The notes under the pieces: generated by a model | Seen by the model: the letters and a program-made list of their open reading frames with translations, nothing else | Databases searched by the model: none | What the model was told of the DNA's origin: nothing | Made by a program: the position numbers and the translations under genes | Shown here: piece by piece, positions 54,709 to 63,389 of the stretch | How the letters are laid out: each line of letters opens with the position of its first letter | Position numbering within the stretch: position 1 is the first letter of the stretch | NCBI RefSeq assembly: GCF_030063415.1 | Contig: NZ_JASITA010000024.1 | Location: forward strand, 1 to 64,000 | Length of the DNA stretch: 64,000 nucleotides | Direction: 5' to 3' | Source of the DNA: Streptomyces sp. H27-C3 | Lineage (GTDB): Bacteria; Actinomycetota; Actinomycetes; Streptomycetales; Streptomycetaceae

Positions 54709-55068
54709 CTAGTCCCATTCCAGGCCGCCGCGCCGCCACACGTACGCGTAGGCAACGAAGACGGTGAGCACGAAGAGCAGCATCTCCACGAGCCCGAAAA
54801 TCCCGAGAGCGTCAAAAGAGACGGCCCAGGGATAGAGGAAGACGATCTCGATGTCGAAGACGATGAAAAGCATCGCCGTCAGGTAGTACTTGATGGGAAA
54901 ACGGCCACCTCCGGCCGGTGTGGGCGTCGGCTCAATGCCGCACTCGTACGCTTCAAGCTTTGCCCGGTTATAGCGCTTTGGCCCGATAAGTGAGGCCATG
55001 ATCACGGAAAAGATCGCAAACGCTGCCCCGAGGGCGCCGAGCACGAGGATGGGCGCGTAGGCATTCAC
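54709..55068 (-). CDS. nuoA: NADH-quinone oxidoreductase subunit A
   Basis: This 119-residue, three-helix subunit is the first gene of the complete operon. The TM1-2 loop has YECGIEPTP, and helix 2 carries the conserved acidic pair in FDIEIVFLYPWA. GTG 55066-55068 is preceded by GGAAGGAG at 8 bases. Rex-type and Crp-type sites lie 100-170 bases upstream. Confidence 0.95.
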   Translation of the reverse strand: MNAYAPILVLGALGAAFAIFSVIMASLIGPKRYNRAKLEAYECGIEPTPTPAGGGRFPIKYYLTAMLFIVFDIEIVFLYPWAVSFDALGIFGLVEMLLFVLTVFVAYAYVWRRGGLEWD

Positions 55069-55171
55069 GCTCCTCGCTCCTTCCAGTCGTCCTTGACCGT
55101 TGGACCCGCAACGGGTCTTGCGATTCCCACTTCCGCCATCCCGCCATCTCCGTCACTCGAAGATCACGCAC

Positions 55172-55189
55172 ATGTGAAGCAGGTCACAA
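55172..55189. promoter_or_regulatory. Rex operator (ROP) upstream of nuoA
   Basis: On the minus strand the site reads TTGTGACCTGCTTCACAT. It matches the TTGTGA-N6-TCACAA consensus of the NADH/NAD+ sensor Rex with one mismatch. It lies 104 bases upstream of the nuoA start. Rex control of nuo is known in S. coelicolor, so the operon is probably derepressed when NADH rises. Confidence 0.75.
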
Positions 55190-55223
55190 GCCCGACTGCC
55201 CCGCATCCTATGCCTGTCGGTCT

Positions 55224-55237
55224 GTGATCTGCGACAC
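55224..55237. promoter_or_regulatory. Crp-type site near the nuo promoter
   Basis: GTGATCTGCGACAC fits the GTG-N6-G-N-CAC pattern. It is about 35 bases further upstream of nuoA than the Rex site. A weaker relative, GTGATCTCCACCAC, follows near 55257. Confidence 0.4.
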
Positions 55238-55532
55238 GGGGTACGACAACGCCTTTGTGATCTCCACCACCTGACGAAGGATCATGAAGTCGGATGAGCG
55301 GTGATCTTCATACGCGAAGCGCGCGAGTGATCACGAGACGTGACAAGCGCAGGTGTTACCGCTGGTCGCAAGGGGTGTCGCCCTATCAAGAGATGTCCCG
55401 TACAGGCAAATTGGAGATGGGCAGCTTGGGGTGATAGGGGGCGCGGGCTCACCTGAGCGAGGGAGCTTCGGGGACGAATGTGGACGCGTGCGTGCGTTCA
55501 CGAGCGTTCACCGCCGCGAGGGGCGACCATCC

Positions 55533-55547
55533 TGTGACCTGCGCCAC
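55533..55547. promoter_or_regulatory. Crp-type site upstream of the NlpC/P60 gene
   Basis: TGTGACCTGCGCCAC fits GTG-N6-G-N-CAC and is identical over 15 bases to the core of the palindrome at 27845. It is about 240 bases upstream of the hydrolase start. Streptomyces Crp is known to act on cell-wall hydrolase genes such as rpfA. Confidence 0.5.
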
Positions 55548-55784
55548 TCTGAGGCACCCCCGACAAAAGCGGGCTTGGCCATCAGGGTGAACGGATGGTA
55601 GGCGTCGGGCAATTCGGGCGTATTACGGAAAGCCAATGATCACAGCCTTGCCTCCGGCTGCCCGTATTGCCCGTTACGTCGTCTATAAAGGCCGCCGGGT
55701 GCCGGATTCGAGGAGTCGTTACACAACTGTGGCGCAGCACACGTTTCTTGAAGGAACCCCCATTGCCCTGGTAGCGGTTGACCC

Positions 55785-56654
55785 ATGTCCCTCACCGCTC
55801 ACATACCCAGCCATCGGAAGCCCCGTCGCAGCGCCTCGAAAATGGCGCTCCGAGCCGGAGTTGCCGGTGGCGTCCTCAGCACGATCGCGGTGGCCGGTGC
55901 TGCCGGTCCGGCGTATGCCGAGCCGGTGACCGAGACCATCGAGATGCCGACCCTGACCGCGGACCTCGCGAACACCTTCGCCGTCTCCGCCGACGCCACC
56001 CAGCAGGTCGCGCACACCTACGACCTTCGTGCCCAGCAGGACGCCGCCGCCGACCAGGCGGCCAAGGCCGCGAAGAAGGCCAAGGCCGAGGCCGACCGCA
56101 AGGCGGACGCCCAGGAGAAGGCCGAGAAGGCCGCCGCGAAGAAGGCAGCCGAGGCGAAGGCCGCCGAGCAGGAGCGCGCCTCGCGTTCCTCGGAGCGCAC
56201 CACGCTCAGCGCCGCCTCCACCTCGTCCAACGACTCGGGCAGCACCGCTTCCTCCTCCGCTTCCTCCTCCGGCTCCTCGTCCTCCTCCTCGCAGGCGACC
56301 GGCTCCGCCGCCTCCGTCGTCGCGTTCGCCCGTGCCCAGGTCGGCGACGCGTACGTCTCCGGCGGCACCGGCCCCAACTCGTGGGACTGCTCGGGCCTCG
56401 TCCAGGCCGCGTTCGGTACGATCGGCGTGGACCTGCCGCGTGTCTCGCAGGACCAGTCGACGGCCGGCACCCAGGTCGGGCTGAGCAACCTCCAGCCGGG
56501 CGACATCCTGTACTGGGGCAGCGCGGGCAGCGCGTACCACGTGGGCATCTACGTGGGCGGCGGCAAGTTCGTCGGCGCGCAGAACTCCGGCACCGGTGTG
56601 GTCGAGCAGACCCTGGACTACGACCCGCCGTCCGGCGCGGTCCGGGTTCTCTGA
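55785..56654 (+). CDS. Secreted NlpC/P60 cell-wall hydrolase
   Basis: This 289-residue exported peptidase cuts peptidoglycan stem peptides. The signal peptide ends near residue 45 (AGAAGPAYA). A Lys/Ala-rich predicted coiled coil spans about 75-130, and a Ser/Thr-rich linker covers about 138-172. The catalytic NlpC/P60 domain is about 173-289, with the nucleophile cysteine in SWDCSGLV and the histidine in AYHVGIYVG. ATG 55785 has no good ribosome site nearby. The coiled coil plus linker layout resembles RipA/CwlO-type hydrolases that need an activator. Strong terminator downstream. Confidence 0.92.
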   Translation: MSLTAHIPSHRKPRRSASKMALRAGVAGGVLSTIAVAGAAGPAYAEPVTETIEMPTLTADLANTFAVSADATQQVAHTYDLRAQQDAAADQAAKAAKKAKAEADRKADAQEKAEKAAAKKAAEAKAAEQERASRSSERTTLSAASTSSNDSGSTASSSASSSGSSSSSSQATGSAASVVAFARAQVGDAYVSGGTGPNSWDCSGLVQAAFGTIGVDLPRVSQDQSTAGTQVGLSNLQPGDILYWGSAGSAYHVGIYVGGGKFVGAQNSGTGVVEQTLDYDPPSGAVRVL

Positions 56655-56680
56655 GGAACCCCCGCACGTCATACGTCTGA

Positions 56681-56714
56681 GGGCCGCCGCTCCCACGCTC
56701 GGGAGCGGCGGCCC
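56681..56714 (+). terminator. Terminator after the NlpC/P60 gene
   Basis: GGGCCGCCGCTCCC (56681-56694) and GGGAGCGGCGGCCC (56701-56714) form a perfect 14-bp stem with a 6-base loop, followed by TTCC. It begins 27 bases after the stop codon. Confidence 0.85.
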
Positions 56715-56832
56715 TTCCGTGAGCCCCGGCGGCCCGCCCGCGCCCGGCCCTCGCCCCGCCCGGAAATGCCCTCTTGCCAAGCGCGCCGCCGTGACCCGTC
56801 CTTGACGCACCAGGTACCAAAAGGACGGACCG

Positions 56833-56869
56833 CGACGTACGCGACTGGGCGTACGCCACCGACGTACGC
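56833..56869. promoter_or_regulatory. CGACGTACGC repeats and GGCGTACGCC palindrome
   Basis: CGACGTACGC occurs at 56833-56842 and 56860-56869. A perfect palindrome GGCGTACGCC (56848-56857) lies between them. The array ends 15 bases before the amidohydrolase start and overlaps its leader, so it could be an operator or an RNA structure. No regulator gene is adjacent. Confidence 0.45.
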
Positions 56870-56884
56870 ACCCAGGGGGCCGCA

Positions 56885-59800
56885 ATGCCGTCGATGCCGC
56901 GCAGACAATTCCTCCAGACCGCCGCAGGGACCGCGCTCGTCGCGAGCACTACGGCCGTTCACATCCCCGGCGTCCAGGCCGCCGCCGCCGAGCCCGCCGA
57001 CGCCACCGCCGTGCTGCGGTTCACCGCGGCCACCAATGGCGCGGCCACCCCCGCCGGAGCGGGCGGCCGGGTCATCGCCGAAGTACAGAACATCCTCTGG
57101 TCGCTCCCGGGCGACGGCGGCCCCGCCACCGCGCTCACCGAGCCCGACCTGGAGCCGGGCCGGCCGGTCTGCTCACCGGACGGGCGTCAGGTCGCGATGA
57201 GCTGCTACCGGGGCGGCCAGTTCCACATCTGGGTGATGGCCGTGGACGGTTCGGGCCTGCGCCGCCTCACCGAAGGCCCCTGGGACGACCGCGCGCCCGC
57301 CTGGTCCCCCGACGGCTCCCGTCTCGTGTTCTCCTCCGAGCGCGGCGGTCACCCCGTGCAGGGCAGCCCGTACCGGATCTGGACGGTCGGTGTGCGCGAC
57401 GGGGCGCTGCGCCAACTCACCGGGCTGCCCGGCCGGCCGGGCCCCGGCCAGGACACCCCCTACGAGGACTTCGATCCGGCCTTCTCCGCCGACGGCGCCC
57501 GCGTCGTCTTCGTCCGGGCCGGCCTCGACGGCGCCACGCTCAGGGCCCGTACCCTCACCACCACATCGGCGACCGCGACCGGCGGCCCGGTCACCGTCGA
57601 GCACGCCGAGACCGAGCCGGGCAATCTGCAGACCCCGGCGTTCTCCCCGGCCGGACGGCCCGCCTGGCTGCGCACGGTCCCCACCACCGTCGGCACCGCC
57701 ACCGTCATCCTGGTCGTGGACGGCGAGCCGGTCGCCCTGGACGGCACACTCGCGGCCGTGCCGCCGCGCTGGCTGGACGACGAGCGGCTGCTGCTCACCG
57801 TCGACGGCCGGTTCCGGGCGGTACGACCGCACCGCGACCGGGCCGGGCAGCTCATCCCGTTCCACGCGACCCTGCCGGTCGAGCGGCCCCGCTACCGCAC
57901 CAAGTCGTACGACTTCGAGCCCCGGGGCAGCCGCCGGGTGCGCGGCATCCAGCAGCCCGCGCTCGCCCCCAATGGTCGATCTGTCGCATTCGTCTCCCTG
58001 AACACCCTCTGGATCGCGCCGACTTCCGGTGGAACCAAACCCCGCGAAGTGGTGCGCGCCGCCCCGACGACGTACCTCCAGGGACCGTCCTGGACCCCGG
58101 ACGGGCACGGCCTGCTGTACGTCGACGACCGCGACGGCCTCAACGCCGTGCGCCGGCACGACCTGAGGACCGGCGAGGACACGCTGCTGGCGCCCGGCGG
58201 CCGGGTGCACGGCGCGCTCTCCCCCGACGGCTCCCGCCTCGCCTGCCTCGACATGGCGGGCGGCCTCGTCGTACGCGACCTCGCCGCCGGCGCCGAGCGG
58301 AAGCTCGCCGCGCCGCTCGGCGGCGGCGGGCTGCCCGGCCCGCCCAGCTGGTCGCCGGACGGCCGCTTCCTCGCGTACTGCGACCGCAACCGGCTCAACC
58401 TCCGCTTCCGCGAGGGCTACAACCTGATCCGGGTCGTCGACACCACGAGCGGCGCGGCGAAGCTGCACGCCCTCGCCCCGCACGTCTCGCTCGCCGACCG
58501 GTACGCGTCGGGTCCCGTCTGGTCTCCGGACGGGCGGTGGATGGCGTGCGTCAGCGAGTCCGCGCTGTGGCTGCTGCCGGTGCGGCCGGACGGCGCCCCG
58601 GACGGCGAACCCCGCCTCCTCGCCGACGAGGCGGCCGACCACCCGTCCTGGGCCGCCGACTCCCGCACGCTCCTCTACCTCTCCAACGCCCGGCTGCGGC
58701 TGCTGCGGACTGCCGCGGACGGCGACACCGGGGTGTCTCCCCGTACCGTCCACGTACGCCTGGACTACCGCCGGCCGACGCCCGTCGACACGGTCGTGCA
58801 CGCGGGCCGCCTCTGGGACGGCACGGACGCCGCAGGAGACCGCTCACTTCGCGAGGATGTCGACATCCTCATCAGCGACGGCCGCGTCACCGCGATCGAG
58901 CCGCACCGCGATGGCCGCCGCGCGACCCGTACCGTCGACGCCTCGCGCCGCACCGTCCTGCCCGGCCTCTGGGACACCCACACGCACCCCTGGCAGTACA
59001 CGTACGGCGCCCGGCAGACCGCGCTTGAACTCGCGTACGGCGTCACCACCACGGTTTCGCTCGCCGGTTTCAGCTACGAACAGGCCAGGCTCCGCGAGGA
59101 CATCACCGCGGGCCGCCTCAACGGCCCCCGGCTGCTCACCACCGGCGAACTCCTCGACGGCTCCCGCGTCGCGTACAGCATGGCCCGCGCCCACCGCACC
59201 CCCGAGGGTCTCCGGCGCTCGCTCGCGCGCGGGGCGGCGTTGGACTGGGACTTCGTGAAGACGTACGTACGCGCCCCCGCCACGGCGATGGCCGAGGCGG
59301 CCCGCTTCGGCCATGAGCGGCTCGGCGTACGGTCCGGCTCGCATCTGTGCGCCCAGGGCATCCAGAGCGGCCAGGACCTCACGACCCACCTGGCAGCCAC
59401 CGAGCGGACCGAGAGCAGCCACGGCGTCACGGCCGGGGGCCTCAGCCACCAGGACGTGGTGGAGACCTATGCGCGGGGCGCGTTCAGCCTGCTGGCCACG
59501 CCGTTCGCCGCCTTCACGCTGCTCGCCGAGAACCCGGACCTCGTCGACGACCTCCGGGTGACCGCGATGATGCCGCCCTGGGACGTGCTGGCCGTCCGTA
59601 CCCAGGCCGCGAAACCGCAGACCGACGGCGAACGGCTCCGACTGCGCCAAGAACTCGACACCTTGCGCACGATCACTGCCCGCGGCGGCCTGCTCGGCCT
59701 CGGCACGGACAGCCCGCTGACCCCAGTGGGCCTGCAACTGCACCTGGCGCTGCGCGCCATGGTCGCGCACGGCTTCTCCCCCACCCAGGCCCTGCGCACG

Positions 59801-60097
59801 GTCACCGTGCTCCCGGCGCGGATCTTCGGTGCCGCGAACGACCTGGGCACGGTCGAGCGGGGCAAGATCGCGGACCTGACGATCGTGGACGGCGACCCGT
59901 TCACGGACTTCGACGACCTGGCCCGGATCGACCGGGTCCTGGTCGGCGGCCGGGTGCACGAGCGGGCGCGTCTTGAGGCGCCGTACCGCGAGGACACCGC
60001 GCGCGGAGAGGACACCGCGCGCGGTTACGACACCAACGCCGTCGGCCGGGACTGGCAGGCAGCCCTGGACCAACTGCGCGGGGAGGGCCACTGCTAG
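56885..60097 (+). CDS. Tat-exported beta-propeller amidohydrolase
   Basis: This is a large 1070-residue exported protein. A twin-arginine signal, MPRRQFLQTAAGTALVAS, lies at the start and probably ends near VQAAAAE. TolB/WD40-like PD40 repeats fill about 45-630; each has a (W/F)SPDG-type turn such as PAWSPDGSRLVFSS, PSWTPDGHGLLYVD and PVWSPDGRWMACVS. The amidohydrolase domain spans about 640-1040, with metal-binding LPGLWDTHTHPW, a late GLGTDSPLTPVGLQ aspartate region and GKIADLTIVDGDPF. The C-terminus holds a REDTARGEDTARG repeat. Substrate unknown; relatives include prolidase- and imidazolonepropionase-like enzymes. Folded export suggests metal loading in the cytoplasm. Confidence 0.88.
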   Translation: MPSMPRRQFLQTAAGTALVASTTAVHIPGVQAAAAEPADATAVLRFTAATNGAATPAGAGGRVIAEVQNILWSLPGDGGPATALTEPDLEPGRPVCSPDGRQVAMSCYRGGQFHIWVMAVDGSGLRRLTEGPWDDRAPAWSPDGSRLVFSSERGGHPVQGSPYRIWTVGVRDGALRQLTGLPGRPGPGQDTPYEDFDPAFSADGARVVFVRAGLDGATLRARTLTTTSATATGGPVTVEHAETEPGNLQTPAFSPAGRPAWLRTVPTTVGTATVILVVDGEPVALDGTLAAVPPRWLDDERLLLTVDGRFRAVRPHRDRAGQLIPFHATLPVERPRYRTKSYDFEPRGSRRVRGIQQPALAPNGRSVAFVSLNTLWIAPTSGGTKPREVVRAAPTTYLQGPSWTPDGHGLLYVDDRDGLNAVRRHDLRTGEDTLLAPGGRVHGALSPDGSRLACLDMAGGLVVRDLAAGAERKLAAPLGGGGLPGPPSWSPDGRFLAYCDRNRLNLRFREGYNLIRVVDTTSGAAKLHALAPHVSLADRYASGPVWSPDGRWMACVSESALWLLPVRPDGAPDGEPRLLADEAADHPSWAADSRTLLYLSNARLRLLRTAADGDTGVSPRTVHVRLDYRRPTPVDTVVHAGRLWDGTDAAGDRSLREDVDILISDGRVTAIEPHRDGRRATRTVDASRRTVLPGLWDTHTHPWQYTYGARQTALELAYGVTTTVSLAGFSYEQARLREDITAGRLNGPRLLTTGELLDGSRVAYSMARAHRTPEGLRRSLARGAALDWDFVKTYVRAPATAMAEAARFGHERLGVRSGSHLCAQGIQSGQDLTTHLAATERTESSHGVTAGGLSHQDVVETYARGAFSLLATPFAAFTLLAENPDLVDDLRVTAMMPPWDVLAVRTQAAKPQTDGERLRLRQELDTLRTITARGGLLGLGTDSPLTPVGLQLHLALRAMVAHGFSPTQALRTVTVLPARIFGAANDLGTVERGKIADLTIVDGDPFTDFDDLARIDRVLVGGRVHERARLEAPYREDTARGEDTARGYDTNAVGRDWQAALDQLRGEGHC

Positions 60098-60116
60098 CGG
60101 ATCCGGCGAATCTCCG

Positions 60117-60983
60117 TCACCCCTTGCGGAACTGCTCGACGAGGCGCGCGTAGCTGTCCCCGCCGTGCCCGTCGGCGACCGCCCGCTCGATCAGCGCCTG
60201 CGACAGCTCGGGCAGCGCTCCGGCGATGCCCCGCTGTCGTCCGGCGTGCACCAGGTGGTCGATCGCCACGCGCTGCACATCGAGCGTCGCGTCGTCGCCG
60301 GGGTAGTGCCCGGCGTCGACCTGCGGGGCGTACGCCGTCATGAAGTGCGTCACCGTGCCCAGCCAGCGCGTGGCCACCGGGGTGAACGTCCCGGCCGATA
60401 CGCCGTCGGCGCCCGCCAGCGCCGTGGCGTGCAGCCAGCCGCTCAGCGTGGACCACATCAGGCCGAGCAGCGAGATGTCGTAGAGACAGGCGACGCCCGC
60501 GTCCTCGCCGAGGTCGATCGGATCGCCCAGCGCGGCCAGCGTCTCGCGGTGGACGGCGAACGTGGCGGGCGAGCCGCTGTAGAGGAACATGCTGGCCTGA
60601 CTGCCGACGCCGGGCGGCGTCGTCATGACGGCGCCGTCCAGGTAGTCGAAGCCGTGCCCTGCCGCCCAGACCGCCGTCTCTCGGGCCTGCTCGGGCGAGC
60701 CAGTGGTGAGGTTGACGACGGTGCGGCCGGCGAGCGACTCGGCGACGGGGTCGAGGAGTTCGCGTACGGCGTCGTAGTCGAGGACGCAGACGACCACGAC
60801 CCCGGCGGCGGTGACCGCCTCACCGGGTGTCGCGGCGAGTACCGCGCCACGGGTGACGAGCGGTTCGGCCTTGGCGGGGGTGCGGTTCCAGACGGTCGTG
60901 GGGTGACCGGCGGTGAGGAAGGCGCCCGCGAGGGCGGCCCCCATCTGTCCCAGGCCGAGGACCGTGACGTTTTCGCGGTTCAT
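60117..60983 (-). CDS. NADPH-dependent imine-reductase-like oxidoreductase
   Basis: This 288-residue beta-hydroxyacid-dehydrogenase-fold protein has the cofactor motif VTVLGLGQMGAALAGAFL and the residue pattern WNRTPAKAEPLV, typical of NADPH preference. FDYLDGAVMTTPPGVGSQAS and LLGLMWSTLSGWLHATAL resemble the actinobacterial imine reductase group rather than 6-phosphogluconate or hydroxyisobutyrate dehydrogenases. GGGGAG lies about 8 bases before ATG 60981-60983. It is divergent from a GlxA-type regulator. The natural substrate is unknown. Confidence 0.85.
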   Translation of the reverse strand: MNRENVTVLGLGQMGAALAGAFLTAGHPTTVWNRTPAKAEPLVTRGAVLAATPGEAVTAAGVVVVCVLDYDAVRELLDPVAESLAGRTVVNLTTGSPEQARETAVWAAGHGFDYLDGAVMTTPPGVGSQASMFLYSGSPATFAVHRETLAALGDPIDLGEDAGVACLYDISLLGLMWSTLSGWLHATALAGADGVSAGTFTPVATRWLGTVTHFMTAYAPQVDAGHYPGDDATLDVQRVAIDHLVHAGRQRGIAGALPELSQALIERAVADGHGGDSYARLVEQFRKG

Positions 60984-61017
60984 GCGTGTTCTCCCCAAAT
61001 GCGCTATATACAAGCTT

Positions 61018-61045
61018 TGTTGCTGTTGTCCTGCTGAAAGCAACA
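61018..61045. promoter_or_regulatory. Inverted repeat in the IRED/GlxA divergent promoter region
   Basis: TGTTGCT (61018-61024) and AGCAACA (61039-61045) form a 7-bp inverted repeat with 14 bases between. A TATATA at 61005-61010 could be the -10 of the reductase gene. The site is placed so that the AraC-type regulator could bind it and control both genes. Confidence 0.4.
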
Positions 61046-61120
61046 CTCGCAGGGGCAGCCGCGCACCGACAGTGGCAGGACTGCCTCCCTGCGCAAAATT
61101 CCTGCCGTACGCTTCCGGGC

Positions 61121-62137
61121 ATGCACACCGTCGCGGTAGCCGTGGTCGAGGACGCCGGGATCTCCCTGTGGGAGCTGTACGAACTGTCCATCGCGTGCAC
61201 GGTGTTCGGTATCCCGCATCCCGACCTGACCGACCCCTGGTACGACCTGCGGCTGTGCGGCTCAGGCGGCAAGGGCGCCGGGTCAGGCACCGGCTTCTCG
61301 CTCGCCACCCCCCACGGGCTCGACGCGCTGGCCGGCGCGGACACGGTGATCGTGCCCACGGTGCCGGACCCGTGCGTCGAGGACGGCCAGGACGTCCCGG
61401 CCGATCTCGTCGAGGCGCTGCGTGCCGCCGCGGACTCCGGGGCGCGGATGGTATCGCTGTGCACCGGCGCGTTCGCGCTCGCGGCGGCCGGGCTGCTCGA
61501 CGGCCGACGCGCCACCGCCCACTGGCAGCACACGGCGGCCCTGGCCGAGCGCTACCCGAAAGTGATCGTCGACGACTCGGTCCTCTACACCGACGACGGC
61601 AACGTCCTCACCAGCGCGGGCGCGTCCGCGGCCCTGGACCTCTGCCTGCACCTGGTCCGCCGTGACCTCGGCGCCCACGTCGCCAACCAGCTGGCCCGCC
61701 GCCTGGTCGTCCCCACACACCGCACAGGCGGGCAGGCCCAGTTCATCGATGCCCCGATGCCACCCACCGACGACGACAACCTCGGCCCGGTCCTCCAGTG
61801 GGCGACGGCCCGCCTGCACGAACCCCTCACCGTCGACGACCTGGCCCGCGAGGCCCGCATGAGTCCGCGCACCTTCTACCGCCGCCTGCACGAGGCCACG
61901 GGCACGACCCCGCTCCAGTGGCTGCTGAACCAACGCCTGGCCCGCGCCCAGTCCCTCCTCGAATCGACGGGCCTGACCGTCGACCAGGTCGGTGAGCAGA
62001 GCGGCCTCGGTACGTCGGCGAATCTGCGCCACCACTTCACGCGGGTGGTCGGCGTCTCCCCCACGGACTACCGGCGCGCGTTCAGGACGCCGGGGGCGCT
62101 CGCGGTGTCACCGTCGCGCGGTCACGCCCGTCCCTAG
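61121..62137 (+). CDS. GlxA-type AraC-family regulator (DJ-1/PfpI domain)
   Basis: This 338-residue regulator has an N-terminal DJ-1/PfpI-like domain (about 1-170) containing the elbow cysteine C114 in MVSLCTGAFALAAAGLLDG. The C-terminal AraC HTH pair covers about 225-320, with LTVDDLAREARMSPRTFYRR and QVGEQSGLGTSANLRHHFTR. ATG 61121 has no obvious ribosome site; it may be leaderless or start at an upstream codon. It is divergent from the imine-reductase-like gene, its likely target. Effector unknown. Confidence 0.88.
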   Translation: MHTVAVAVVEDAGISLWELYELSIACTVFGIPHPDLTDPWYDLRLCGSGGKGAGSGTGFSLATPHGLDALAGADTVIVPTVPDPCVEDGQDVPADLVEALRAAADSGARMVSLCTGAFALAAAGLLDGRRATAHWQHTAALAERYPKVIVDDSVLYTDDGNVLTSAGASAALDLCLHLVRRDLGAHVANQLARRLVVPTHRTGGQAQFIDAPMPPTDDDNLGPVLQWATARLHEPLTVDDLAREARMSPRTFYRRLHEATGTTPLQWLLNQRLARAQSLLESTGLTVDQVGEQSGLGTSANLRHHFTRVVGVSPTDYRRAFRTPGALAVSPSRGHARP

Positions 62138-62148
62138 CGGGACGCCGA

Positions 62149-62183
62149 GTTCACGTCTGCCCGTGAACGGACACGGGTTCACG
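62149..62183. repeat. Three GTTCACG/CGTGAAC copies
   Basis: GTTCACG at 62149-62155, its complement CGTGAAC at 62162-62168 and GTTCACG again at 62177-62183 lie just after the GlxA-type gene. Any two adjacent copies can pair into a short hairpin. It may be part of a terminator or a binding site. Confidence 0.4.
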
Positions 62184-62230
62184 TCCCACCTGGGCGGTGC
62201 CCGGCCTCCACGCGTCCGTCAGCGTGCACA

Positions 62231-62264
62231 GCCCCGCACGCACCTTCTCCGGTGCGCACGGGGC
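62231..62264. terminator. Hairpin between convergent genes
   Basis: GCCCCGCACGCACC (62231-62244) pairs with GGTGCGCACGGGGC (62251-62264), with a 2-bp mismatch in the stem and a 6-base loop. It lies between the GlxA-type gene and the small minus-strand gene at 62347 and can act on both. Confidence 0.6.
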
Positions 62265-62346
62265 CAAGGTGACGGCAGTGGGCTACCCCCGTACCCACTC
62301 CCGCCCCCGGTCATTGGAACCGCCGGTGAATCGGTCGGCTGATCGG

Positions 62347-62526
62347 TCAGTGGAGCTTGGCGACCGCCACGCCCGCGGTCTTCCGGAAGCCCACCAGCGG
62401 AGCGGCGTCGAGCGAGCCCATCTGGCCCCACTCGACGACCTTCGCGGCGGCCCACTCGATGAGGGCGTCCTCGGCAAGTTCGGGTCCGCCGAAGTACAGG
62501 GCGGGGACAGGCAGGTCAGCAGTCAT
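62347..62526 (-). CDS. Small hypothetical protein (59 residues)
   Basis: This short acidic reading frame on the minus strand has a non-repetitive protein sequence (LYFGGPELAEDALIEWAAAK, then GFRKTAGVAVAKLH). I do not recognise the family. There is no clear ribosome site; TAGCAT lies 8-13 bases upstream and could serve as a -10 for a leaderless transcript. It sits 32 bases downstream of the frameshifted HTH gene on the same strand. Small partner genes next to regulators are common in Streptomyces, which is why I list it. Confidence 0.55.
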   Translation of the reverse strand: MTADLPVPALYFGGPELAEDALIEWAAAKVVEWGQMGSLDAAPLVGFRKTAGVAVAKLH

Positions 62527-62558
62527 CCATCGGATGCTAGGGTTGAAGCGAGCGAGCG

Positions 62559-63375
62559 CTATTCATTTGTCCCGTCGAACGCCGCATGACGGTACGTACG
62601 GACCGCCTCCCGCAGCCGTTCCGCCTTCCCCGGCACGATGTCCGCCGAGAGGCGGTCGTCATCCGGTACGTACGGCTCGCTGCGGCAGATCCGGCAGAGG
62701 CCGCCCGGCAGCGATTCCGGCGGCCCGGGGGCGTGGCAGTCGGTGCACTCCATGATGTACCGGCCCTGAGCGGGGGCCGGGGGCTCGGGCGGCATCTTCT
62801 TCAGCAGCCTTTTCCGTACGAAGCCGAAGGGGTACTCGACCACGTCGGGCAGCAGGGTCCCTACCGCCCGCACGATCTGCGTCTCCGTGGCCCCTCGCCG
62901 GAACCACTCCCCCGCCACGTCGGCCAACGCCTTGCATTCCAGCGCCGAGAGCGCCAACTCCGGCTGGTGGCGCCCCAGTCGGGCGAGGGCGTCGTGCCCA
63001 CGCGCTTCCGGTTCCTCCACGGGCGCGGGGTCCGCCATTCCGGACTGCGGGACGTCCCCGTCGAGGAACGCGGCCCACCAGGCGTCGGAGCGGGCGGTCC
63101 GGGTGAAGAAGCACCGGAAGACCCACCTCGCACCCTCCGCGTCCTCCACTTGCCGGCGCACGCGCCGCAGGTGCCCGGCACTTGGAGAGGCCGCGGGGGA
63201 TCGTGCCGATGGCGCACTGGCCGTAACCCTCCAGCTCCCTGGCCAGCGTCTTGATGGAGATGTCGGCGCCCTCGGACAACCGGTCGACGTACCCGGCGAT
63301 GGCCGCTTCACGCTTGGGCAGATGTGCGAAGTCCCGGCCACGGCGGGGTTCCTCGTCCGGCGCGATCCGCTTTCC
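62559..63375 (-). pseudogene. Frameshifted HTH/zinc-ribbon DNA-binding protein
   Basis: The N-terminal winged-helix-like part (FAHLPKREAAIAGYVDRL, IKTLARELEGYGQCAIGTI) is in one frame. At about 63183-63184 the frame shifts, apparently by one extra A, and the sequence continues as SAGHLRRVRRQVEDAEGARW to the TAG at 62559-62561. The C-terminal half has a probable zinc ribbon, ECTDCHAPGPP and CRICRSE. The whole would be about 270 residues of a Streptomyces helix-turn-helix family. The 5' end is unclear; it runs into a truncated plus-strand gene near 63380. Either a pseudogene or an assembly error. Confidence 0.65.
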
Positions 63376-63389
63376 GAACCCGGGCTTGG

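Larger units (their letters stand above)
55069..55784. promoter_or_regulatory. Divergent control region between nuoA and the NlpC/P60 gene
   Basis: This 716-base region carries no convincing gene. Seen in it: a Rex-type palindrome at 55172, Crp-type sites at 55224 and 55533, two direct GCGTTCAC repeats (55494-55501 and 55504-55511) and a TATAAA at 55684-55689. The TATAAA might be a -10 element, but no good -35 sits at the right distance. I looked for the cyclic-di-AMP (ydaO) riboswitch common before Streptomyces wall hydrolases and did not find its conserved blocks. No rho-independent terminator was noticed. Confidence 0.6.

Noticed and set aside
55353..55601. Small plus-strand gene in the nuoA/NlpC region
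   Set aside because: No ribosome site, no recognisable motif, and it overlaps the regulatory elements. Treated as non-coding.
55550..55784. Cyclic-di-AMP (ydaO) riboswitch before the NlpC/P60 gene
   Set aside because: The gene class made it plausible, but the conserved riboswitch blocks could not be found by eye.
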